34,505 nucleotides of DNA from Ilumatobacter nonamiensis YM16-303. Its GTDB lineage: Bacteria > Actinomycetota > Acidimicrobiia > Acidimicrobiales > Ilumatobacteraceae. Below are positions 8,205 through 15,659 of the stretch, in pieces (within the stretch, counting starts at the first letter, position 1; each line of letters starts with the position of its first letter). Under the pieces are notes generated by a model that searched no databases, was not told where the DNA came from, and saw only the letters and a list, made by a program, of their open reading frames with translations. The position numbers were made by a program, and so were the translations under genes. The stretch lies in assembly GCF_000350145.1 (NCBI RefSeq), contig NZ_BAOL01000030.1:1-34505 (forward strand), read 5' to 3'.

Positions 8205-8972
8205 ATGTGCGGCCGCTTCGTCGCCACGAGTCCGCCCGATCAGATCGCCGCGTACTTCGGGGCCGACGTCGCCGTCGAGACGCTGGGTGAGAACTTCAAC
8301 GTGGCTCCGACCCACGATGTGTACGGAGTGGTCATGCCGAAGAGCGGCGACGCGACGAGCACTCCGCAGCTCGAAGCGTTTCACTGGGGTCTGATCCCGA
8401 GCTGGGCGAAGGATCGCAAGATCGCGTCACGGATGATCAACGCCCGGTCGGAGACGCTCGCCGAGAAGCCGGCGTTCAAGGGGCTGTTCAAGAAGAAGCG
8501 TCTGCTCGTGCCGATGGACGGCTTCTACGAATGGAGGGCCGGCGTCGAGGGCGGCCCGGTCACCGCGAAGGGCAAACCGGCGAAACAGCCGATGTTCATC
8601 CATCGCAAGGACGACGAGCCGCTCGCCGTCGCCGGACTCTGGTCGGCCTGGAAGGACACCGAGGCCGAGCCGGACGAGGACGGCGCAGTACGCTGGCTCC
8701 ACAGTGCAACGGTCGTCACCACGGCCGCCAACGCGACGATGACGCCTGTGCACGATCGCATGCCGGTGCTCGTCCCGCAGTCACGCTGGTCGGAATGGCT
8801 CGATCCGTCGAACGACGACATCGAATCGCTGTCGACGCTGTTCGACATGAGCGGCGACACCTCGCTCGACATGCACCCGGTCTCGACCGACGTGAACAAG
8901 GTCAGCAACAACCGCGCCGACCTGATTCACGAGATCGATCCGCTCAGTCCAGCGACTTCAGCGCTGTTCTGA
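8205..8972 (+). CDS. SRAP (HMCES/YedK-type) abasic-site DNA-protein crosslink protein
   Basis: SRAP proteins form a stable thiazolidine crosslink to abasic sites in single-stranded DNA, shielding them from breakage. The family requires Cys at position 2 exposed after Met removal, and this protein starts MCGRF. The other active-site residues are in place: Asn32 in NFNVAPTH, Glu109 in DGFYEWR and His183 in MTPVHDRMPVLV. The conserved INARSETLAEKPAFK segment is also present. Length is 255 residues, slightly longer than YedK. It starts one base after the arsR stop, implying co-translation with arsR, and its 3' end overlaps the convergent HIT gene by 29 bp. Confidence 0.95.
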   Translation: MCGRFVATSPPDQIAAYFGADVAVETLGENFNVAPTHDVYGVVMPKSGDATSTPQLEAFHWGLIPSWAKDRKIASRMINARSETLAEKPAFKGLFKKKRLLVPMDGFYEWRAGVEGGPVTAKGKPAKQPMFIHRKDDEPLAVAGLWSAWKDTEAEPDEDGAVRWLHSATVVTTAANATMTPVHDRMPVLVPQSRWSEWLDPSNDDIESLSTLFDMSGDTSLDMHPVSTDVNKVSNNRADLIHEIDPLSPATSALF

Positions 8973-9348
8973 TCGCGTCCGCCCACGCTTCGAGATCATC
9001 CCGGTCCACCGACGCCGCAGCGTTCGCGAAACTGAGTTCGCTCTCGTGGTTGGTGGGGACGAGGTGGATGTGCGCGTGCGGGACCTCGTAGCCGGCGATG
9101 ATCATCCCGATCTTCTCGCACGGGAACGCCTGCTGCTGCGCGCGTCCGATCCGGTGGGACACCGCGAAGAGGTGGGCGACGAGGTCGGGGGACGCGTCGA
9201 CCCAGTGCTCGATCTCGGCAACCGGCACGACCAGGGCGTGACCCGGCGCCATCGGATTGATCGACATGAACACGGCGCAGCGTTCGTCTCGGTGGACGAA
9301 CGTGCCGGGGATCTCGCCGTCGAGGATCTTGGTGAAGATGGTGCTCAT
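8944..9348 (-). CDS. HIT-family nucleotide hydrolase/transferase
   Basis: This 134-residue histidine-triad protein carries the defining HAHIHLVP motif near residue 95, where the middle histidine attacks the nucleotide alpha-phosphate. The N-terminus (STIFTKILDGEIPGTFVHRDE) is typical of the Hint/HinT-like branch that hydrolyses AMP-linked substrates. The GTG at 9351 in frame could add one residue. The ATG at 9348 is preferred; the GGAGG before it is only 2 nt away and so may not act as a ribosome site. The tail overlaps the SRAP gene (stop at 8944). It is divergent from pgsA. The physiological substrate is unknown. Confidence 0.9.
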   Translation of the reverse strand: MSTIFTKILDGEIPGTFVHRDERCAVFMSINPMAPGHALVVPVAEIEHWVDASPDLVAHLFAVSHRIGRAQQQAFPCEKIGMIIAGYEVPHAHIHLVPTNHESELSFANAAASVDRDDLEAWADAIRTALKSLD

Positions 9349-9385
9349 CACCTCCGATCATGCCGCATCTCGACACCCCTCCGCG

Positions 9386-9391
9386 TACGCT
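9386..9391 (+). promoter_or_regulatory. -10 box of the pgsA-gcvH-garA-ftsR cluster
   Basis: TACGCT ends 6 nt before the GTG at 9398, the classic distance for a leaderless transcript. No clear -35 is seen. Confidence 0.5.
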
Positions 9392-9397
9392 GAAACG

Positions 9398-10057
9398 GTG
9401 AGCGCCGAGGAGACGACCGTCGATGGGCCGACGGACGAACCCGCCGAGGGGATCCTCGACGGCATCTGGTCGGTCCCCAACCTGTTCACCCTGATTCGTC
9501 TCCTGTGCCTTCCGCTCTTCCTGTGGCTCCTCTTCTCCCAGGACAATGCCGCCGGCGCGGCGTGGTTGCTCGCGCTCCTCGGGAGCACCGATTGGGTCGA
9601 CGGGTACATCGCCCGGCGCTTCGACCAGACGAGCGAGTTCGGCAAGATCTTCGATCCGACCGTCGACCGCCTCCTGTTCATCGTGGCGATCACCGCGATC
9701 ATCATCGACGGTTCGATGCCGCTCTGGTTCGGTGTCGCCGTGCTCGCTCGCGAGATCGTCGTGGGCGGGGTGATCGCGTTCTCGACGCTGTTCCTGGGAA
9801 TGCAACGCTTCGATGTCACCTGGCTCGGCAAGTGCGCGACCTTCATGTTGATGGGTGCGGTGCCCAGTTTTCTCATCGGTTCGACCGACGTGTGGGAGGC
9901 GGATTTCTTCGCCGTTCTGGCCTGGGTGCTGGGCATTCCCGGACTCGTTCTCAGCTACTGGACGGCTTTCGCCTATATTCCACTCATCCGTGCGGGCATC
10001 GCCGCCGGGCATCACTCGACCTCACCGTCAACCTCGACCCGAACTGAAGGCCCATGA
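9398..10057 (+). CDS. pgsA: CDP-alcohol phosphatidyltransferase (PgsA-like)
   Basis: This is an integral membrane enzyme that transfers a phosphatidyl group from CDP-diacylglycerol to an alcohol, most likely glycerol-3-phosphate. The complete CDP-OH signature is visible: Asp65-X2-Asp68-Gly69-X2-Ala72-Arg73-X8-Gly82-X3-Asp86-X3-Asp90. About six hydrophobic segments follow through residue 200. The GTG start at 9398 gives 219 residues and is supported by the -10 box; the in-frame upstream extension overlaps the HIT gene and is rejected. Its stop overlaps the gcvH start (ATGA). In mycobacteria pgsA2 also lies a few genes upstream of gcvH. The acceptor alcohol (glycerol-phosphate or another) cannot be fixed from sequence. 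Confidence 0.85.
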   Translation: MSAEETTVDGPTDEPAEGILDGIWSVPNLFTLIRLLCLPLFLWLLFSQDNAAGAAWLLALLGSTDWVDGYIARRFDQTSEFGKIFDPTVDRLLFIVAITAIIIDGSMPLWFGVAVLAREIVVGGVIAFSTLFLGMQRFDVTWLGKCATFMLMGAVPSFLIGSTDVWEADFFAVLAWVLGIPGLVLSYWTAFAYIPLIRAGIAAGHHSTSPSTSTRTEGP

Positions 10058-10434
10058 ACATTCCTGACGAACTTCGGTACTCCTCCGATCACGAGTGGAT
10101 CTCCCGTGATGGCAACACCGTCACCATCGGAATCACCGACTACGCGCAGGACTCGCTCGGCGATGTCGTGTTCGTCGAACTCCCCGAGGTCGGCCAGGAC
10201 CTGGCGGCGAGTGACACGTTCACCGAGGTGGAGAGCACGAAGTCGGTGAGCGACATCTACGCGCCGGTCAGCGGTACGATCTCTGAAGCCAACCCCGCGC
10301 TCGAGGACCAGCCCGAACTCCTGAACACCGACCCGTATGGCGAAGGATGGATCTGTCGGATCGAGATGTCCGACCCGTCGCAGTACGACGCACTGCTCGA
10401 CGCCGCCGCCTACCGGGACCTCACGGAAGGTTGA
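10054..10434 (+). CDS. gcvH: Glycine cleavage system H protein
   Basis: GcvH is the lipoyl carrier that shuttles the aminomethyl group between GcvP, GcvT and the L protein. The lipoylation site is Lys63 in EVESTKSVSD, and the full 126-residue beta-barrel fold is present, from RYSSDHEW to the C-terminal helix SQYDALLDAAAYRD. The start overlaps the pgsA stop by 4 nt. It is followed by the GarA-like gene after 10 nt, the mycobacterial order (gcvH-garA). It is not under the glycine riboswitch that controls gcvP about 12 kb away. Confidence 0.97.
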   Translation: MNIPDELRYSSDHEWISRDGNTVTIGITDYAQDSLGDVVFVELPEVGQDLAASDTFTEVESTKSVSDIYAPVSGTISEANPALEDQPELLNTDPYGEGWICRIEMSDPSQYDALLDAAAYRDLTEG

Positions 10435-10444
10435 GTGCACCCAG

Positions 10445-10933
10445 ATGAGCGAGTACGTCTTCTGCAATCAGTGTGGCCACCGGAACCCGCCGACAAGCGC
10501 GTTCTGTTCGAGTTGCGGCTCGCCACTCGACCGACTCGACGACCGCACGATCAATCTCACCCGGATCGACCCGCTGCAGGACGCACCGGGTACCGACGAC
10601 GACTTGGTGATCCCCGTCGGTGACCTCCCGAGCGAAACCGGGGTGCTCATCGTGCGCGCCGGCGAGCAGGCCGGCGACCGGTTCAACCTGGACAACGACC
10701 TGACCCGTCTGGGGCGTCATCCCGACAGCGAGATCAGCCTCGACGACATCACCGTGTCGCGCCGCCACGTCGACATCCAGCGGACACCCGACGGCTATGT
10801 CGCCACCGACGGCGGTTCACTGAACGGCACCTATGTCAATCAGGAGCGCATCGATCGGATCCTCCTGAAGCATGGCGACGAACTGCAGGTCGGCAAGTTC
10901 CGCCTCGTCTTCTTCGAGCGGACCGATGCCTGA
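10445..10933 (+). CDS. garA: GarA/OdhI-like FHA-domain regulator with N-terminal zinc ribbon
   Basis: This 162-residue protein carries a C-terminal FHA domain (about 66-158). The key phosphothreonine-binding residues are Arg91 in LGRHPDSEI, Ser105 in TVSRRH and Asn127 in GSLNGTYV. The fold and flanking genes match mycobacterial GarA, which binds and controls 2-oxoglutarate decarboxylase and glutamate dehydrogenase according to phosphorylation by Ser/Thr kinases. Here the N-terminus begins with a zinc ribbon (Cys7, Cys10, Cys21, Cys24) that GarA lacks. A segment with Thr35 and Thr39 (DDRTINLTR) sits where the phosphorylated threonines of GarA would be. That it is the phospho-switch is inference. 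Its end overlaps the MerR gene by 8 bases. Confidence 0.85.
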   Translation: MSEYVFCNQCGHRNPPTSAFCSSCGSPLDRLDDRTINLTRIDPLQDAPGTDDDLVIPVGDLPSETGVLIVRAGEQAGDRFNLDNDLTRLGRHPDSEISLDDITVSRRHVDIQRTPDGYVATDGGSLNGTYVNQERIDRILLKHGDELQVGKFRLVFFERTDA

Positions 10934-11771
10934 GGAGTCCACCGCCACGACGAGTTCGCACCTGTCGATCGGTGAAGTGCTCGGTCTGCTCCTCGAGGAG
11001 TTTCCCGACATCACGATCTCGAAGATCCGATTCCTGGAGAGCCAGGGTCTGATCGAACCGGAACGAACGGCCTCGGGCTACCGGAAGTTCTACGAACCCG
11101 ACGTCGAATTGCTGCGTTGCATCCTGCGCGAGCAGAAGGACAACTTCCTGCCGCTCAAGGTGATCAAGGATCGTCTCGACACCGGCGAGATCGATCCGAC
11201 GAACGAGACTCAACGTCCCGCAGGCCTCGTGAACGTTGCCGACGACCAGACCGCGGGAACTCCGGTGGACGGGTCGCTCGGAGCGTCGCGTCATCCCGCC
11301 GCGGCATCGAATGCGAACACGAATCACTCGGTTTCGAGCGGGGGAGCGGCTCACCCTCCGCAGGCGGGCGACGACACCGGCGACTTCCACTTGCCGTCAG
11401 GAGTGGTGCTCGACGCTGCCGAGATCTGCTCGATGTCGGGGCTCTCGAACGAACAGCTCGAGCAGGTCCGGTCCTATGGCGTGATCGTCCCGGCCGACGA
11501 CGGCACGTTCGACGAGGACGCGCTCGAGATCGCGCGGATCGCGAAGCGGTTTCTCACCCTCGGCGTCGATGCCCGACACATTCGGGGCTGGAAGGTCGCC
11601 GCCGACCGTGAGGCCGGGCTGTTCGAGCAGGTGATCCAGCCGTTGCTGCGCCAACGCAACCCGGAGTCGAACGAGCACGCGGTCGCGCAACTCACCGAAC
11701 TGGCGACGCTGGGTGGGCAGCTGCGCGGGGCGATGATGCGCACGCTGCTGCGTCGCCATCTCGAGCACTGA
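10926..11771 (+). CDS. ftsR: MerR-family regulator, FtsR-like (Rv1828 type)
   Basis: This 281-residue MerR-type DNA-binding protein has an N-terminal winged helix (about 11-75; HLSIGEVLGLLLEEFPDITISKIRFLE then GLIEPERTASGYRKF). A long low-complexity linker of about 75 residues rich in Ala, Asn, Thr and Ser follows. The C-terminal domain (about 160-275) is a second helical region. Architecture and position after garA match Rv1828 of Mycobacterium and FtsR of Corynebacterium, an activator of ftsZ. The ATG at 10926 overlaps the garA stop. Regulation of ftsZ here is inferred by homology only. Confidence 0.85.
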   Translation: MPEESTATTSSHLSIGEVLGLLLEEFPDITISKIRFLESQGLIEPERTASGYRKFYEPDVELLRCILREQKDNFLPLKVIKDRLDTGEIDPTNETQRPAGLVNVADDQTAGTPVDGSLGASRHPAAASNANTNHSVSSGGAAHPPQAGDDTGDFHLPSGVVLDAAEICSMSGLSNEQLEQVRSYGVIVPADDGTFDEDALEIARIAKRFLTLGVDARHIRGWKVAADREAGLFEQVIQPLLRQRNPESNEHAVAQLTELATLGGQLRGAMMRTLLRRHLEH

Positions 11772-11833
11772 CTCCGACGCGCACGAACGCGTGAATCGCC
11801 GAACGCGGCCGGACGTGGTCGCTTCCGAAGGGG

Positions 11834-11839
11834 TACCAT
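11834..11839 (+). promoter_or_regulatory. -10 box of the DUF151 gene
   Basis: TACCAT lies 7 nt before the GTG at 11847. The 75-base gap after ftsR therefore probably holds a separate promoter. Confidence 0.5.
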
Positions 11840-11846
11840 CGGAACC

Positions 11847-12332
11847 GTGATCCCTGTCGAACTGGTCGGTGTCCGGGTCGAAGTGCCCGCCAACACACCC
11901 ATGGTGTTGTTGCGCGAGCAGGAGGGCCGCCACCGGCTGCTGCCGATCTACATCGGGAGCCCCGAGGCGTCGGCGATCCACTATGCGCTCGAAGGAATCG
12001 AGCCTCCGCGTCCGTTCACGCACGACCTGTTTCTGACGACCATCGACGAACTCGGGGCGTCGCTGGACAAGGTCGTGGTCACCGAGATCCGCGATCGCAC
12101 GTTCTTCGCCGAACTCCACCTGACCACCGGCGAGGGCAACAAGGTCATCTCGTCACGACCGTCCGATGCGATCGCCCTGGCCGTGCGCTGCGGAGCGGAC
12201 CTGTTCGCCGGTGACGAGTTGCTCGACGAGCACGGCCAGGAACCGCCGGAGGAGCCCGAGGAGGACGCTGCGGAGATCATCGACGAGTTCAAGGACTTCC
12301 TCGAGAACGTCGATCCCGAAGACTTCGTCTGA
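11847..12332 (+). CDS. DUF151 / bifunctional nuclease family protein (Rv1829 type)
   Basis: This 161-residue protein is a DUF151 (bifunctional nuclease, BFN) family member. The family core is complete: LVGVRVEVPANTPMVLLRE, then LPIYIGSPEASAIHYALEG, and finally SRPSDAIALAVRCGADLF. A strongly acidic tail (about 130-161) follows, longer than the core needs. Plant members have nuclease activity, but in bacteria the role is uncertain. It starts with GTG, and the -10 box placement implies a leaderless mRNA. It lies between two MerR genes exactly as Rv1829 does in Mycobacterium. Confidence 0.9.
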   Translation: MIPVELVGVRVEVPANTPMVLLREQEGRHRLLPIYIGSPEASAIHYALEGIEPPRPFTHDLFLTTIDELGASLDKVVVTEIRDRTFFAELHLTTGEGNKVISSRPSDAIALAVRCGADLFAGDELLDEHGQEPPEEPEEDAAEIIDEFKDFLENVDPEDFV

Positions 12333-12347
12333 ACCCTCAAGTGAAGG

Positions 12348-12376
12348 TTGACGCACGCGCCGCAGGTGCGTAGTGT
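12348..12376 (+). promoter_or_regulatory. Promoter of the merR-gcvT unit
   Basis: TTGACG (12348-12353), a 17-base spacer and TAGTGT (12371-12376) form a near-consensus sigma-70 type promoter. Transcription would start about 12383, so the in-frame GTG at 12373 lies inside the -10 box and cannot be the translation start. Confidence 0.7.
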
Positions 12377-12450
12377 CGAACCCTCACACGCTCGTAACTA
12401 CGACCGTGTCCTCGATCGAACGGCGCGGGGCGTCGAGAACGAAGCAGACG

Positions 12451-12948
12451 ATGGCGCAACAGCACGATCTCCCTACGACCGACGACACCGCACCCTCGGT
12501 CGATGTCGGTTTCAGCGGTACCCGAGCGGCGAAGGTCGTCGGGATCACCTACCGTCAGCTCGACTACTGGGCGCGCACCGACCTGATCCGGCCATCGCTC
12601 AACGACGCTGCCGGGAGCGGAAGCCGCCGGCGCTACTCGTACAACGACCTGCTCGAGTTGAAGGCGATCAAGAAGTTGCTCGATGCCGGGATCAAACTCG
12701 AGCAGGTGCGCAAGGTATTCGACTACCTGCGTGAACACGTGTCGACCGACATCGCCGCGGCCCACATCGTCATCGACGGTGGCAGTGTCAACCTGTACGA
12801 CGACGGCCAGCTCATCGACGTGTTGCAACGGGGACAGGGCGTGCTGAACGTGCTGTCGATGGGCGGCGTCAAGAGTGAACTCGAGGCCGACCTGCATCCG
12901 GCGGACGCCACGCTCGACGACGCCGCACCGGTCCGCCGAATCGGATGA
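12451..12948 (+). CDS. MerR-family transcriptional regulator (Rv1830 type)
   Basis: This 165-residue regulator has one MerR winged helix (about 21-95): FSGTRAAKVVGITYRQLDYWARTDLI is the helix-turn-helix and SRRRYSYNDLLELK the wing. A C-terminal helical region containing AHIVIDGGSVNLYDDGQLIDVL follows, characteristic of the Rv1830 group. The ATG at 12451 is chosen because the upstream GTG is inside the promoter; the Shine-Dalgarno is weak. It is the third regulator in the conserved garA region, and its stop overlaps the gcvT start by 4 nt. Its targets are unknown; translational coupling to gcvT hints at a tie to one-carbon metabolism (inference). Confidence 0.85.
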   Translation: MAQQHDLPTTDDTAPSVDVGFSGTRAAKVVGITYRQLDYWARTDLIRPSLNDAAGSGSRRRYSYNDLLELKAIKKLLDAGIKLEQVRKVFDYLREHVSTDIAAAHIVIDGGSVNLYDDGQLIDVLQRGQGVLNVLSMGGVKSELEADLHPADATLDDAAPVRRIG

Positions 12949-14009
12949 CCGCACGCCAGTCTCCACTGGTCGCCCAGCACCGAGCGCTCGATGCGCAGTT
13001 CGTCGACTTCGGCGGTTGGGAGATGCCGATCTCGTATCCGACCGGCACGATCGCCGAGCACATGGCGTGTCGTACGTCCGCCACCGCGTTCGACGTGTCG
13101 CATCTCGGATCGATACGTGTCGAAGGCGACGACGCGTTCGCTCGGCTGCAGTCGACGCTCACCAACGACCTGGGCAAGGTCTCTCCCGGTCGGGCGCAGT
13201 ACACGCACCTGCTCGATGCCGACGACGGGTCGGTACGCGACGACATCATCGTGTGGTGGCATCCGCGAGCCGACGACGAGCCCGATGTCTTCGACGTGAT
13301 GCCGAACGCTTCGAACACCGAGCGGGTCGTCGACGCGCTCGGTGGAGTCGACTCGACGGCGTCCCGTGCCGTCATCGCGGTGCAGGGGCCGGACGCCCGA
13401 GCGATCGTCGCCACCGTCTTTCCGGAAGCGGGCGCGGTCGGCCGGTTCCGTGTCGCTCACTGCACCTGGGAATCGACTCCCTGCACGGTCGGCGGCACCG
13501 GGTACACCGGCGAACCCGGCCTCGAGATCGCCGTTCCCGCCGATGCCGCGGGGCCACTCTGGGACGCACTGATGGTCGCAGGAATCACTCCCGCCGGGCT
13601 CGGTGCCCGGGACACGTTGCGCCTCGAAGCCGGGCTTCCGCTCCACGGACACGAGTTGGGCCCCGGCATCACCCCACTGCAAGCGGGCCTGAACTGGGTC
13701 GTCGCCTGGGACAAACCGTCCTTCGTCGGTCGTGACGCCGCGGTGGCCGAACGCGAGCGAGGAGTCACCCGACACCTGGTGGGGATCGCCACCGAAGGTC
13801 GGCGACCGGCGCGGGAGGGGTCCGTCGTGCGAGTCGATGGTGACGATGTCGGCGTCGTGTCGAGCGGCAACTTCTCGCCGGTGCTCGGCCACGGGATCGC
13901 GATGGCATTCGTGCCGCCCGAGATCGGGATCGGGCGACCTGTCACGGTCGACGTCCGGGGCAAGGAACTCGACGGTTCCGTCGTGGAGATGCCGTTCGTT
14001 CCCAAGTGA
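12945..14009 (+). CDS. gcvT: Glycine cleavage system aminomethyltransferase (T protein)
   Basis: GcvT takes the aminomethyl group from lipoyl-GcvH and releases ammonia while loading the methylene onto tetrahydrofolate. The family landmarks are present in order: FGGWEMPISYP, ACRTSATAFDVSHLG, the catalytic Asp at 99/100 in VRDDIIV, the folate-contact Asn in MPNASN, and GYTGEPGLEI. The C-terminal barrel has GLGARDTLRLEAGLPLHG and SGNFSPVLGHGIAMAFV. Length is 354 residues, near normal. The start overlaps the MerR stop (ATGA), so both are read from the promoter at 12348. No riboswitch precedes it. Confidence 0.96.
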   Translation: MTARQSPLVAQHRALDAQFVDFGGWEMPISYPTGTIAEHMACRTSATAFDVSHLGSIRVEGDDAFARLQSTLTNDLGKVSPGRAQYTHLLDADDGSVRDDIIVWWHPRADDEPDVFDVMPNASNTERVVDALGGVDSTASRAVIAVQGPDARAIVATVFPEAGAVGRFRVAHCTWESTPCTVGGTGYTGEPGLEIAVPADAAGPLWDALMVAGITPAGLGARDTLRLEAGLPLHGHELGPGITPLQAGLNWVVAWDKPSFVGRDAAVAERERGVTRHLVGIATEGRRPAREGSVVRVDGDDVGVVSSGNFSPVLGHGIAMAFVPPEIGIGRPVTVDVRGKELDGSVVEMPFVPK

Positions 14010-14022
14010 TCTGAAACATGAC

Positions 14023-14051
14023 TTGGACGGTCAGGTATTGTCCGCTAGGTT
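14023..14051 (+). promoter_or_regulatory. cysH promoter (leaderless)
   Basis: TTGGAC (14023-14028), 17 bases, then TAGGTT (14046-14051), ending 6 nt before the cysH ATG. Both hexamers are good, so this is one of the best-supported leaderless starts in the window. Confidence 0.7.
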
Positions 14052-14057
14052 GCGATC

Positions 14058-14696
14058 ATGCAAACCCGACCAGATCAGTCGAGTATTCACGTCGATGTCC
14101 TCGCGGCAACGGCGACCGCGGCCATCGAGTGGGCGTGGTCGGCGTTCGAAGGTCGAGTGTGCGTGTTGTCGTCGATGCAGGATTCCGTGGTGACCGACCT
14201 TGCGATGCGGGTCGACCGGCGCATCCCCGTGGTCTTCCTCGACACGGGTTATCACTTCGAGGAGACGCTGGAAACCGTTCGTCGCGTCGAGGCCCGGTAC
14301 GGCATCCGCGTCGAGCGGATCACGCCGACCCGGCCGTATCGTGCCGACGTCGAACCGGGGGAGTGCTGCGCCGAGAAGCCCGACATGCTCGAACGTGCGC
14401 TCCACGGCCGGGATGCGTGGATCACCGGACTGCAGCGGTACGAGACAGCCGAACGCGCCGACGCCGGAATCATCGATGTCGACCGCCGTGGTGCCACCAA
14501 AATCAGCCCGATCGCGCAGTGGAGCGAGGCCGACCGTCTGGCCTACATCGAGCAGCGACGGGTGATCACGAATCCACTGCTGGATCAGGGCTACGACTCG
14601 ATCGGCTGTGAACCGTGCACCACGCTGCCCACCGACGGGGCTCGTTCCGGCCGCTGGGCCGGGACCGAGAAGACCGAGTGCGGGCTGCACCTCTGA
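14058..14696 (+). CDS. cysH: Assimilatory adenylylsulfate (APS) reductase
   Basis: This 212-residue enzyme reduces activated sulfate to sulfite. The PP-loop-like nucleotide site SSMQDSVVTD is at 38-47. Two cysteine pairs, Cys103-Cys104 (GECCAEKP) and Cys184-X2-Cys187 (IGCEPC), form the 4Fe-4S cluster that marks APS-using enzymes rather than the cluster-free PAPS reductases. The catalytic Cys208 sits in the C-terminal KTECGLHL. All are present, so APS is the likely substrate. Other sulfate-assimilation genes are not in the window. The gene stands alone between gcvT and a convergent coiled-coil gene. Confidence 0.95.
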   Translation: MQTRPDQSSIHVDVLAATATAAIEWAWSAFEGRVCVLSSMQDSVVTDLAMRVDRRIPVVFLDTGYHFEETLETVRRVEARYGIRVERITPTRPYRADVEPGECCAEKPDMLERALHGRDAWITGLQRYETAERADAGIIDVDRRGATKISPIAQWSEADRLAYIEQRRVITNPLLDQGYDSIGCEPCTTLPTDGARSGRWAGTEKTECGLHL

Positions 14697-14742
14697 CCCG
14701 ATCGGGCGTGCCGGCGCCGCCGACGTCACGCTGACCGGCAGT

Positions 14743-14760
14743 TCGTAGCGGTCGCTACGA
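14743..14760 (-). terminator. Hairpin at the end of the coiled-coil gene
   Basis: TCGTAGC and GCTACGA pair perfectly as a 7-bp stem with a GGTC loop. The hairpin spans the stop codon of the minus-strand gene and lies in the gap to the convergent cysH. There is no U-tract, so termination is only a possibility. Confidence 0.4.
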
Positions 14761-15435
14761 GCTCTTCTTGGTCGCCGACTTCTTCTTGGCCGGGGTCTTC
14801 TTCGCCGACGCCTTCTTCCGCACGGCCGTCGACTTGCGCGCTGAGCGCTTCGCGGCTGACGTCTTGGCGGGTGTCTTCTTCGCCGGTTCCGGTTCGGGTT
14901 CGGACGGAGCAGGGTCGGCGGGCGCTGCCGCAGTCGTCGCTGTGGGTTGCGTGGCAGGCCGAGACGAACCGCTGAAACCGGGGATCTTCAACCCGCCGAA
15001 CAGTCCGCCGGCGGTGTCGGCCAACTGACCCAGGGGAGCGAGTCGTGTGGTGACCTCGGCGAGCACTGCGTTCATCTGCGCGAGTTGGTCGGGCATCTGC
15101 TTCATTGCCGGATTGTTGAGGGTCTCGGCGAGCATCTGGAGCCCTGGAGCAACGGCGATCGCCGGGCCGGACACGACTTTCATCATGTCGTCGGCCGCCT
15201 TGACCGTGCGCGTCACCTGGGGGACCGCGGCGCGCAACGGCTCTTCCACCTCGGCGAGCAGGACGTTGATCCGCTCGGAGGTCTCGTTCAGGTTCTCCAT
15301 CGTGCGGTTGAAGTTCTCGACCCCGCGTTGGAACTGGTCGACCCCGGTGCGGAACTGCTCGACCGATTGCACCGCACCAGCAATCGGGGCGGCGAGCAGG
15401 TTGAACATCTGCGACAACGGGTCGGAATCAGCCAT
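14755..15435 (-). CDS. Coiled-coil protein with histone-H1-like Lys/Ala tail
   Basis: This 226-residue protein is of unknown function. Residues 1-145 are predicted helical with amphipathic coiled-coil character (heptad-like QFRTGVDQFQRGVENFNR, then NLNETSERINVLLAEVEE). A Pro/Ala/Glu linker (about 155-185) follows, and then a tail of about 42 residues made almost only of Lys, Ala, Ser, Thr and Arg with repeated KKTPAK and AKKSA-like units. Such tails occur in actinobacterial HupB and H1-like proteins and bind DNA non-specifically; the N-terminal part also recalls phasin-like granule proteins. Nucleoid or granule association are both possible. The ATG has TAGCTT 6 nt upstream. Confidence 0.8.
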   Translation of the reverse strand: MADSDPLSQMFNLLAAPIAGAVQSVEQFRTGVDQFQRGVENFNRTMENLNETSERINVLLAEVEEPLRAAVPQVTRTVKAADDMMKVVSGPAIAVAPGLQMLAETLNNPAMKQMPDQLAQMNAVLAEVTTRLAPLGQLADTAGGLFGGLKIPGFSGSSRPATQPTATTAAAPADPAPSEPEPEPAKKTPAKTSAAKRSARKSTAVRKKASAKKTPAKKKSATKKSS

Positions 15436-15441
15436 GAGGCC

Positions 15442-15447
15442 AAGCTA
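15442..15447 (-). promoter_or_regulatory. -10 box of the coiled-coil gene
   Basis: On the minus strand TAGCTT ends 6 nt before the ATG at 15435, the leaderless spacing seen elsewhere in the window. Confidence 0.5.
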
Positions 15448-15617
15448 CTTCCCACCCGCGGGGCGCGGGGCCATCGGCGGTCCCACGCCGACGGCGTTGC
15501 GAGTGATCGCGACCGGTGGCTGACGGCTCCCAGCGTCGACGTCCACGGCTTCCCGTCTGTCGCCACCGATTCACACCGGCAACCGACGGTGCGCGGGCAA
15601 ATGCTCGTCCGGGGCCG

Positions 15618-15641
15618 AGCGCTCGCCGGCCGGCGAGCGCT
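15618..15641. repeat. Perfect 24-bp palindrome
   Basis: The half-site AGCGCTCGCCGG is followed directly by its exact reverse complement, with no spacer. It lies about 18 bp upstream of the lipoprotein start. It could be a dimer-binding site, the tip of an RNA hairpin or a self-complementary repeat; nothing in view decides. Confidence 0.6.
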
Positions 15642-15659
15642 TGCGCGATCCTGGAAGGC

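Noticed and set aside
12373-12450. Longer N-terminus of the Rv1830-type MerR from GTG 12373
   Set aside because: That GTG lies inside the -10 box of a near-consensus promoter (TTGACG, 17 bases, TAGTGT), and the extra residues are not protein-like.
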